6,381 nt of DNA from Myxococcales bacterium. Its GTDB lineage: Bacteria > Myxococcota > Polyangia > Polyangiales > Polyangiaceae. The stretch covers positions 1-6,381 of the forward strand of contig JAGQIY010000702.1 of the NCBI GenBank assembly GCA_020430865.1, written 5' to 3'. Position numbers and translations under genes: made by a program. Of this stretch, positions 1 through 5,899 are shown piece by piece (position 1 is the stretch's first letter; every line of letters starts with the position of its first letter). The notes below the pieces were generated by a model. That model made no database searches and had not been told where the DNA came from. It saw only the letters and a list, made by a program, of their open reading frames with translations.

Positions 1-394
1 GAACAAGTACATCTTCCCCGGAGCCGACGCCTCGCTGCCTCCGGCGTCGATGCTGAAGGCGACGGAGAAGGCAGGCTTCGAGTGTCAGGTGCTCGAGAAC
101 CTCAGCCCGCACTACGTGCTGACCATTCGCGCCTGGGCCGAGAACTGGGAGGCCAACCGCGCCGCGGTCGTCGAGCGCTTCGGGGAGCGCTGGTTCCGCA
201 TCTGGAGCTTCTTCCTCGCTTGGAGCGGCCTCGTCGCCGAGCAAGGCAGCGCCGCTTGCTTTCAGCTCGTGCTGAACAAGAACATCGATCAGTTCGACCG
301 CATGCAACGCCTCCAGCTCGCCGAGAGCCGCGCGGAAATATTGAACCGACGCGATCGCGAGCGTGAGCGCGCCCGGCTGTTCGCTGCAGAGTAG
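1..394 (+). CDS. Cyclopropane-fatty-acyl-phospholipid synthase-like SAM methyltransferase, C-terminal part (5' truncated)
   Basis: The reading frame is open from base 2 and stops with TAG at 392-394, so only the last 130 residues are visible. It starts with N-K-Y-I-F-P-G, the conserved block that follows the methyltransferase core in CFA synthases, then A-S-L-P, a 'KAGFE' segment, 'SPHYVLTIRAW' and 'GERWFRIWSFFLAWS', ending the domain near 'FQLVLNKN'. Enzymes of this family use S-adenosylmethionine to methylenate or methylate double bonds of membrane phospholipid acyl chains at the inner membrane face. The SAM-binding domain lies to the left of the window. The ATG at base 50 is internal to the domain and is not the start. 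After the domain there is a strongly charged tail of about 35 residues (roughly the last 35, rich in Arg and Glu), longer than in E. coli Cfa. Family membership is confident; the exact product (cyclopropane or methyl-branched lipid) cannot be told from this fragment. Confidence 0.85.
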   Translation, partial: NKYIFPGADASLPPASMLKATEKAGFECQVLENLSPHYVLTIRAWAENWEANRAAVVERFGERWFRIWSFFLAWSGLVAEQGSAACFQLVLNKNIDQFDRMQRLQLAESRAEILNRRDRERERARLFAAE

Positions 395-423
395 CGTCGA
401 GCGCGGCCAGGCTTCGATCCGGC

Positions 424-912
424 TCAGCGCGCGACCCGGCGTCGCCTGAGCGGCCGCACCCGCTCCTCGCCCACGTCGAGCACGGAGTAGGTGCCGGAGT
501 CTGCCGCTGCTTCGCGACGCTCGCCGCGGGTGACGCTCACGGCGCGCTCGCGAGGAGGGGCTGGCACCGTGGGCGCGTTGTTCTGGGTCGTCGCCGGCTC
601 GGGCAACGCCAGCAGCCGGATGGTCGGAGAGGTCGACGGCCCCGGCTCGGCCGGCAACGCTTCGATGCGCGGTGCCTTGCCCGTCGCTCTGGGCCCTGGC
701 GGCTCGCTCAGCGCTCTTTGCCGGTCCAGCTCCGCTTGCAGGCGACTCGCGTCCTCGCGCGCCTCGTCTCGTTCCTGGCCCACCCGCTGCAGGGCCCGCT
801 CGAGCTGTGCCCGAGCCCAGCGCAAGCTCTCGATGGCTTCGTGCTGAGCGCTCAGCGCGGCCTCCAGCTCGAGGACCCGTTCCGACAGCGCCCGTTCGTT
901 TTCCGGCATCAT
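424..912 (-). CDS. Small coiled-coil protein of unknown function
   Basis: The protein is 162 residues and I do not recognise a family. Residues about 4-68 form a continuous charged amphipathic helix with Leu/Ala heptad spacing (for example 'ERVLELEAALSAQHEAIESL'), very likely a coiled coil and hence an oligomerisation segment. Residues about 70-125 are rich in Pro, Ala and Thr and look disordered. The C-terminus ends in a strongly basic cluster (RPLRRRRVAR) that could contact nucleic acid or acidic lipid; that is inference. There is no signal peptide or membrane segment. Two ATGs lie in tandem (912-910 and 909-907). An AGGG at 918-915 sits 2 nt before the first and 5 nt before the second, so the second may be the one used, giving 161 residues. 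The frame stays open upstream into recQ, but that extension is antisense to recQ and has no good start. The gene is divergent from recQ and convergent with the methyltransferase. Confidence 0.65.
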   Translation of the reverse strand: MMPENERALSERVLELEAALSAQHEAIESLRWARAQLERALQRVGQERDEAREDASRLQAELDRQRALSEPPGPRATGKAPRIEALPAEPGPSTSPTIRLLALPEPATTQNNAPTVPAPPRERAVSVTRGERREAAADSGTYSVLDVGEERVRPLRRRRVAR

Positions 913-990
913 CGCCCTGAACGGCAGCGTGAGGCCAAGCTTGAACCCCGGCGCATGGACTCGGGGCTTTCGGGGTGCGCTTGCCTTGCG

Positions 991-1002
991 TATAGGGCTT
1001 GA
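991..1002 (+). promoter_or_regulatory. Candidate -10 element / ribosome binding site of recQ
   Basis: TATAGG at 991-996 is the only AT-rich hexamer in the 90 bp spacer before recQ. Read as a -10 box it would place the transcription start at or within a few bases of the recQ ATG; the -35 position 17 bp upstream (968-973, TTTCGG) is a poor match. The AGGG inside it (994-997) is also 5 nt from the ATG and could serve as a short Shine-Dalgarno. The two readings are alternatives: as a -10 box it implies a leaderless or nearly leaderless mRNA, as an SD the promoter must lie further upstream. The motif supports 1003 as the start over the in-frame ATG at 1030, which has no closely spaced SD. Confidence 0.35.
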
Positions 1003-2931
1003 ATGCCCGAGGCGCCGGCCACTCCTGAAATGCCTCAGCGCTCGGATCCGCTGCCGAGCGCCGACGACCTGGAGCGCGCGCTGCGCGAGCTGGGCTACGG
1101 AGCCTTCCGCCCAGGCCAGGCCGAGGCAATCCACACCCTCCTGCAGCGGCGCCAGCTGCTCCTGGTCGCGCCGACGGGAGGCGGCAAGAGCCTGACCTAT
1201 CAGCTGCCGGCCCTGCTGCTCCCTGGCACCAGCATCGTGGTCTCCCCCCTGATCGCGCTGATGCAGGATCAGGTCAGCGCGCTCGAACAGCGCGGCGTCG
1301 CGGCGACCTATCTGGCGTCGACCCTGGACACCGCGGAGCGCGACCGCCGCCTGGGCGAGATCGCCGCGGGTCGCTACAAGCTGGTCTACGTTGCGCCGGA
1401 GCGCCTGGTGTTCGGCGGCTTTCAGAGCCTCCTGGATCGCATCGACTGTCCCTTGCTGGCGGTGGACGAAGCCCACTGTATCTCCGAGTGGGGTCATGAT
1501 TTCCGCCCAGAATATCTGCGGGTGGGTGAGCTGGTCCGCCGCCTGAGGAGCGCCCGCGTGCTCGCCTGCACGGCGACCGCGACCCCGGTGGTGCGCGACG
1601 AGATCCTGAGCCGTCTCGGGCTACCGGCTGACACGCCGCAGCTGGTGCGTGGGTTCGCGCGCCCGAACCTGGTGCTGCGGGCCCAAGAGGCCCAGAGCAA
1701 GACCGAGCGCAGCCGCGCGGTGGACGACCAGCTCCGAGAAGCCTTGGGTTCTCCGGGTGGTGGGCGAGGCAGCGCCATCGTGTACTGTCCCACGCGCCGC
1801 GGCACCGACGAGGAGGCAGCGCGCCTGCGCCAGCAGGGCTGGCGCGCTGCCGGTTACCATGCCGGAATGGCTGGAGAGGATCGGGACGAGGTCCAGGCCC
1901 GATTCTCCGCTGGTGAGCTCGAGGTGGTAGCGGCGACCAACGCCTTCGGCATGGGCATCGACCGCGCTGACGTGCGCTGCGTCGTCCACCTGTCGCCGCC
2001 GGACTCCGTGGAGGCCTACTATCAGGAAGTTGGTCGCGCCGGACGCGACGGCGAGCAAGCCTACGGATTGCTCTTGAGCTCCGCGCAAGACTTCCCCATG
2101 CGCCGGCGCCTCCTGGAGATGCCCATCGAAGATCGCGAGCCGGACCCTCGAGTCGTGGAGCACAAATGGGGGCTCTTCCTCGAGCTGATGCGCTGGGCCG
2201 AGGGCGGCAGCTGCCGTCACGACGCGATCTTGCGCTACTTCGGCACCGATGACAGCGACCTCACCGGGTGCGGACTGTGCGACGTGTGCGTGTCGCTGGA
2301 CGATGACGACGACCTCGGCTCGGTGGAGCGCGCGCTGATCGTACGCAAGGCGTTGTCCGCGGTGGCGCGAGTGCACGGCAAGTTCGGCCTCGGCGCGGCG
2401 GTGAATTTGCTCCGCGGAAAGTCGGACCGACGCCTAGCCGGCTCAGGCCTCGATCGCGTCACCACGTTCGGCGTCCTGTCGGAGTACCCCGAGCGCTGGC
2501 TGACGCGCTTGCTCCAGCGCTGCATCACCGCTGGCTGGGCCAGCTTCTCCGGCGGCGAGCGCCCTCTGCTCCTGATGACGAGGGAGGGGCACCGGGTGAT
2601 GACGGGCAAGCAGGAGCCCCGGATCAACCTGCCGCCAGCCGAGGGTCGTGGGGGGTCCAGCACCACCTCGAGCAGGTCGCGCGCCAAGGCCGCCGTGCGC
2701 ATCGATCCCGAGCTGGCCGAGCTGTTCGAGGAGTTGCGCACCGCCCGCCTGGAGATCTCTCGAGAGGCCGGGGTGCCCCCCTACGTCGTCGCCTCGGATC
2801 GCAGCCTGCGCGAGCTGGCGTACATCAAGCCGCGTAACCACGCGGAACTAGAGGAGGTGCACGGCTTCGGCCCGACCAAGGTCGAGCGCTATGGCGACGC
2901 CTTCCTCGCCGTGGTCAGTCGTCATCGCTAG
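1003..2931 (+). CDS. recQ: ATP-dependent DNA helicase RecQ
   Basis: This complete 642-residue RecQ is close to the usual bacterial length of about 600-610 plus linkers. RecQ is a 3'-to-5' superfamily 2 helicase that unwinds DNA ends, forks and recombination intermediates in the cytoplasm. All motifs are visible: motif 0 FRPGQAEAI (35-43), Walker A APTGGGKS (56-63), motif Ia SPLIALMQDQ (81-90), DEAH box with the RecQ aromatic-rich loop DEAHCISEWGHDFRPEY (155-171), motif III ACTATATP (188-195), motif IV around IVYCPTRRG (259-267), motif V ATNAFGMGIDR (311-321) and motif VI QEVGRAGRDG (341-350) with its arginine finger. Zinc ligands are C404, C423, C426 and C429. A winged-helix RQC domain covers about 440-540, followed by a Gly/Ser/Arg-rich linker (about 546-566) and one HRDC domain (about 568-640). 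A run of five Asp (433-437) follows the zinc site. No key residue is missing. The gene is divergent from the coiled-coil gene, and its last 17 bp overlap the antiporter gene. Confidence 0.97.
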   Translation: MPEAPATPEMPQRSDPLPSADDLERALRELGYGAFRPGQAEAIHTLLQRRQLLLVAPTGGGKSLTYQLPALLLPGTSIVVSPLIALMQDQVSALEQRGVAATYLASTLDTAERDRRLGEIAAGRYKLVYVAPERLVFGGFQSLLDRIDCPLLAVDEAHCISEWGHDFRPEYLRVGELVRRLRSARVLACTATATPVVRDEILSRLGLPADTPQLVRGFARPNLVLRAQEAQSKTERSRAVDDQLREALGSPGGGRGSAIVYCPTRRGTDEEAARLRQQGWRAAGYHAGMAGEDRDEVQARFSAGELEVVAATNAFGMGIDRADVRCVVHLSPPDSVEAYYQEVGRAGRDGEQAYGLLLSSAQDFPMRRRLLEMPIEDREPDPRVVEHKWGLFLELMRWAEGGSCRHDAILRYFGTDDSDLTGCGLCDVCVSLDDDDDLGSVERALIVRKALSAVARVHGKFGLGAAVNLLRGKSDRRLAGSGLDRVTTFGVLSEYPERWLTRLLQRCITAGWASFSGGERPLLLMTREGHRVMTGKQEPRINLPPAEGRGGSSTTSSRSRAKAAVRIDPELAELFEELRTARLEISREAGVPPYVVASDRSLRELAYIKPRNHAELEEVHGFGPTKVERYGDAFLAVVSRHR

Positions 2932-4576
2932 CTTCGGCCGGGGCCTCTGCTCGAGGCGCAACCTCCGCCGCCAGCTCTTCCGGGGGTGAGGGTGCGTCGC
3001 CGGGCTCCGAGGGATCCGACCAGTGGCTGCCCTGCTCGAGCTCCAACAGGGAAGCGTCGATGTTGCGTACCAGGCGATCGTAGGCCTCTTCGCTGAGCAC
3101 GCCTCGCTGGAGCCCCTGACTGAGTTCGGTGCGTTCCACGAGGAGCGCGTGGCGCTTCGCGCTCTCGTACTCCTCGGCCAGCAGCGCCTCCTTCGCCAGG
3201 TGCAGCTCGCCCAGGGCACGTTCGGCTTCACTGACTCGCTCCTCGTAGTCGCGCTTGAGGGACGTCACCGCGTCGGCGTGCACCTGGCGCGCCTGCACGA
3301 GCTGCTCGATGGAACGCAGACCCGCGCTCGCCGCCAGCAACGCCCCACGACGCGTTTCGTACTCGTGACGGTCATGGCTCGGCGAGACGATGGAGAGACG
3401 CCGCAGCAGTGGCCCCATGCTGAGCCCCTGCATGATGATGGAGATCAGCACGACGCCGAAGGTCATGTTCACGAGCAGCTCACGGTGAGGGAAATCAGGC
3501 CGCAAGCTCAGCACCAGCACCATCGAGAGCGCCCCTCGCAGACCGCCCCAGGTCAGCACCAGAGACCAGCTCCACGGCATGCGCTCGCGGGTGAGCCGCA
3601 GCAGCCCGCTCACGCCGAAGATCACCACTGCCCTCCCCAAGCTTACCGCAAGGAAACCAATCAGGATGACCTGCCAGTACCTGAGCAGGCTCGCCAGCTC
3701 GACCTCGAGACCGAGCAGCAGGAACACGAATGAGTTGAGGGCGAACGCCAGGTACTCCCAGAAACTCTCGACCGCTACCCGCGTGCTGGGGCTCATGCCC
3801 GTGCTGGCTCCGTAGTTGCCGCACAGCATGCCCGCCACCACGGTCGCGATCACGCCGGAGTAGTGGAACTGCTCGGCCAGCGCGAAGGCACCGTAGGCGG
3901 CGACGGTGGTCAGCGTGATCTCCACCATCGCGTCGTCGACCTGCTGGATGGCCTTGGAGACCGCGTAGCCGATGCCCGCGCCGATCAGCGTCCCCATGCC
4001 AACGACCGCGACGAACTCCGAAGCGGCGTGACTGGCGGAGAACGCACCTCCGTTGGCTATGGCGAGCACCATGCTGAAGATCACCACTGCCGTGCCGTCG
4101 TTGAGCAGGCTCTCGCCCTCGACCAGGACCGCCAGGCGCTTCGGCGCACCGAGAGACTTGAACAGCCCAACGACAGCGATGGGGTCCGTCGCCGCGATCA
4201 ACGACGCGAAGACCAGCCCATGCACGATGCTGAAGTGGTCGACCAACCCGAGGCCCGCCGCGACGGGCGTGAGGATCACCGCTGTCAGCCCGATCGCGAC
4301 CATCAGCCCGGGGACCGCGAGCGCGTGGATCGCCAGCTTGTTGTACCAGAACTTCTTGAAATCCAGGTGGAAAGCTGCCTCGAACAGCAGCCCCGGCAGG
4401 AAGATGGCGTAGAGCAGCTCCTTCGTCAGGTGCGGGGGCTCGAAGCCATGGGCCGTGCCCAGCAACAGCCCAGCGACGACCAGCGCGACGGTGTAGGGAA
4501 CACGGAAGCGCCGCGCGGCCACCGCGACCATGCTCGCGACAGCGAACAAGCCGATGAAGACGATCTCTTGATGCAT
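2915..4576 (-). CDS. CPA1-family Na+/H+ antiporter (NhaP/NHE type)
   Basis: This is a 553-residue integral inner-membrane cation/proton antiporter. About a dozen hydrophobic segments fill residues 5-395. Family marks are the FLPGLLFEAAF segment (59-69), the TDP motif with D131, 'EGESLLNDGTA' (153-163) containing the N159-D160 pair typical of electroneutral CPA1 exchangers, 'NSFVFLLLGLE' (281-291) and 'GGLRGAL' (344-350). These proteins exchange Na+ (or another monovalent cation) for H+ and control pH and salt. After the membrane domain is a cytoplasmic tail of about 155 residues: a long charged helical part (about 403-515) and a Pro/Ala/Glu-rich acidic end terminating in three Asp. The tail may be regulatory (inference). 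A GGA 8 nt before the ATG is a weak ribosome binding site. The gene lies 25 bp downstream of the molybdoenzyme gene on the same strand, consistent with one transcript. K+ instead of Na+ as substrate cannot be excluded. Confidence 0.93.
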   Translation of the reverse strand: MHQEIVFIGLFAVASMVAVAARRFRVPYTVALVVAGLLLGTAHGFEPPHLTKELLYAIFLPGLLFEAAFHLDFKKFWYNKLAIHALAVPGLMVAIGLTAVILTPVAAGLGLVDHFSIVHGLVFASLIAATDPIAVVGLFKSLGAPKRLAVLVEGESLLNDGTAVVIFSMVLAIANGGAFSASHAASEFVAVVGMGTLIGAGIGYAVSKAIQQVDDAMVEITLTTVAAYGAFALAEQFHYSGVIATVVAGMLCGNYGASTGMSPSTRVAVESFWEYLAFALNSFVFLLLGLEVELASLLRYWQVILIGFLAVSLGRAVVIFGVSGLLRLTRERMPWSWSLVLTWGGLRGALSMVLVLSLRPDFPHRELLVNMTFGVVLISIIMQGLSMGPLLRRLSIVSPSHDRHEYETRRGALLAASAGLRSIEQLVQARQVHADAVTSLKRDYEERVSEAERALGELHLAKEALLAEEYESAKRHALLVERTELSQGLQRGVLSEEAYDRLVRNIDASLLELEQGSHWSDPSEPGDAPSPPEELAAEVAPRAEAPAEASDDD

Positions 4577-4601
4577 GCGTCGAGTCCGCGAACCCGCCGG
4601 C

Positions 4602-5291
4602 TCAGGAGTAACGATCGTTGCGCCAGGGGTGCGCCGTCGACGAGTACCCGCGTTGTTCCCAGAATCCCAGGCGGTCCTCGGTCATCAGCTCGATCCGGCG
4701 GATCCACTTGGCGCCCTTCCAGGCGTAGAGCTGCGGCGTGATCATGCGCACCGGACCACCGTGCTCCTGGGGCAACGGTTCGCCATCCGCCTCGTAGACG
4801 AGGAGCACGTCGGGCTTCAGCGCCTCCTGAAGCGAGACGTTCGTCGTGTAGCCGTCATACGCGTGGCACATCACGAAGCTCGCTTCGGGGCTCGGCTCTA
4901 CCAGGGCCACCAGATCCATGAAGCGCACCCCGCGCCAGCGCACGTCCATCCGGGACCAGGTCGTCACGCAGTGGAAGTCGCTGGTGTCGTCGACCTGTTC
5001 CAGCTCGAGCAGTTCGGCGAAGCCGAGCTCGATCGGCGAGTCACATGCGCCATCGATCGTCAGGCGCCAGTCGTCCTGCTTCACGTCCGGGTGAATCCCG
5101 AGATCCAGCACCGGCCACTTCGCGGTCTCCACCTGTCCGGGGGGCAGCTTGGGCATGCCGTGACGATTCGGAGCGCCCGTTCCTTGGGGACGGTGGTCGC
5201 TGACGCTGGGCGTGCGCGCCATCTGCGCCTCGAAGCGCTGCTTGAGCTTCATCCGCGCCGCGACGATCTTCGACTGCTTGTCTTGGCTCAC
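4602..5291 (-). CDS. Sulfite-oxidase-like molybdopterin-dependent oxidoreductase (cytoplasmic)
   Basis: With the GTG start at 5291-5289 the protein is 229 residues, the usual size for stand-alone molybdopterin-binding proteins of the sulfite oxidase/MsrP superfamily. Visible family blocks are 'PNRHGMPKLPPGQ' (about 42-54), 'WPVLDLGIHP' (59-68), 'DFHCVTTWSRMDVRWRGV' (105-122) with C108 as the expected cysteine ligand of molybdenum, 'YTTNVSL' (148-154), 'HGGPVRMITPQLYAWKGAKW' (177-196) and the C-terminal 'PWRNDRYS'. The GTG was chosen because relatives begin just before the 'SKIVAAR' segment, which here starts at residue 6; the ATG at 5252 would cut that segment off. No haem or dimerisation domain and no clear export signal are present, so it should act in the cytoplasm. 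The physiological substrate of this subfamily is not established; sulfite or methionine sulfoxide activity should not be assumed. It is probably the first gene of an operon with the antiporter. Confidence 0.92.
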   Translation of the reverse strand: MSQDKQSKIVAARMKLKQRFEAQMARTPSVSDHRPQGTGAPNRHGMPKLPPGQVETAKWPVLDLGIHPDVKQDDWRLTIDGACDSPIELGFAELLELEQVDDTSDFHCVTTWSRMDVRWRGVRFMDLVALVEPSPEASFVMCHAYDGYTTNVSLQEALKPDVLLVYEADGEPLPQEHGGPVRMITPQLYAWKGAKWIRRIELMTEDRLGFWEQRGYSSTAHPWRNDRYS

Positions 5292-5473
5292 CCCCAGTAT
5301 TTGCCCGCACTGCGCCCCGAGCACAACCGCCAAGTGGAAACCGGCCGCTGCGCGGGCCCGCCGCCGCGATGAGCGGCCTCCGATCACGCCACGCGCGCCA
5401 CCGATCGGCAGCGAACGCTCTTTCCCCACGGCATATGCTGGCTCGAAGGCCTGGAACTCCCTACACTGACGCG
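5292..5473. promoter_or_regulatory. Divergent control region with palindromes, molybdoenzyme gene versus small hypothetical gene
   Basis: No gene is supported here; the region separates two divergent genes. It contains a 10 bp perfect palindrome GCGGGCCCGC (5352-5361) bracketed by 7 bp inverted arms GGCCGCT (5343-5349) and AGCGGCC (5372-5378). There is also a direct repeat CCGATC at 5380-5385 and 5401-5406, whose starts are 21 bp apart (two helical turns), and the 8 bp palindrome GCATATGC (5431-5438). These could be operator sites or chance in GC-rich DNA. On the - strand, AATACT (5301-5296) is a -10-like hexamer just before the GTG at 5291, with TTGTGC (5326-5321) as a possible but over-spaced (19 bp) -35. 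Confidence 0.35.
5462..5467 (+). promoter_or_regulatory. Candidate -10 element of the small hypothetical gene and recX
   Basis: TACACT matches the -10 consensus at four of six positions, including the key T, A and final T. It ends 6 nt before a GTG codon at 5474, the distance at which transcription would start on that codon. No Shine-Dalgarno precedes either GTG 5474 or ATG 5435, so a leaderless mRNA is a reasonable reading. No convincing -35 is seen. This is inference from position and sequence only. Confidence 0.3.
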
Positions 5474-5860
5474 GTGGACGCGGAGCACCTGAGTCGAGAC
5501 GTGCTGCAGCTCATCCAGACCCTGGATGGCTCCACGGACAGCTGGCGGCAGCATGAGCGGGAGCTGAGGGTTCGCGCCTCGGTCGAGCTGGCGCTGACAC
5601 AGGTCGCTGGCGCCGACTGGCGGGAGCGGCAGCGCACTGGCTGGGAGGAGGCCGATCGCGAGCGCCCGGAGATCGGCAGCCTGAGTCGCGCGGACGTGCT
5701 GCGCATCCGCCTCGCGAAGCTGATCGCACGGGAGCTCCCATCCGAGCGCTTCAGAGATCTGAAGACCCGAGCCGCGCTCAAGGCCGACGTGCGCTCCCTG
5801 GTCGAGCGTCACCTGGGTGAGATCACGGCGAGCCCCTACCTCGACCGGAGCTCGGGCTAG
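5474..5860 (+). CDS. Small helical protein of unknown function upstream of recX
   Basis: I do not recognise a family. From GTG 5474 it has 128 residues. Earlier in-frame ATGs at 5435 (141 residues) and 5369 (163 residues) would add Arg-rich sequence that looks like translated control region, so they are less likely. The protein is charged, probably all-helical and soluble, with no signal or membrane segment. It has an acidic N-terminal part, a Trp-containing middle (W at about residues 23, 48 and 55), then 'SRADVLRIRLAKLIAREL' and a basic helix 'ERFRDLKTRAALKADVRSLV' before the end. Codon use matches the neighbours, and recX starts 39 bp downstream in the same orientation, so the two are probably co-transcribed. 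A link to RecX function is possible from context only. Its stop codon lies within a sequence that could pair with the start of recX. Confidence 0.6.
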   Translation: MDAEHLSRDVLQLIQTLDGSTDSWRQHERELRVRASVELALTQVAGADWRERQRTGWEEADRERPEIGSLSRADVLRIRLAKLIARELPSERFRDLKTRAALKADVRSLVERHLGEITASPYLDRSSG

Positions 5861-5899
5861 GAGCTTGCGGGCGCCACTGGAACCTGGCACCACCACGCG

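Noticed and set aside
395..423. Possible terminator between the convergent methyltransferase and coiled-coil genes
   Set aside because: Only 29 bp are available, and I found no stable inverted repeat with a T-run in either direction.
913..1497. Upstream extension of the coiled-coil gene into recQ, giving 357 residues
   Set aside because: The added part is antisense to the recQ N-terminus and its Walker A region, and a usable ATG pair with a nearby AGGG exists at 907-912.
1621..2376. 251-codon open frame on the - strand inside recQ
   Set aside because: It lies wholly within the helicase motifs of recQ, which fix the coding frame.
2943..2957. Hairpin GCCTC-loop-GAGGC just after recQ as a terminator
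   Set aside because: The stem is only 5 bp, has no T-tract, and lies in the coding end of the antiporter gene.
3863..4741. 292-codon open frame on the + strand inside the antiporter and molybdoenzyme genes
   Set aside because: Its translation is rich in Arg, Asp, Gln and His without hydrophobic core patterning, as expected for the complement of membrane-protein codons; both - strand genes are well supported.
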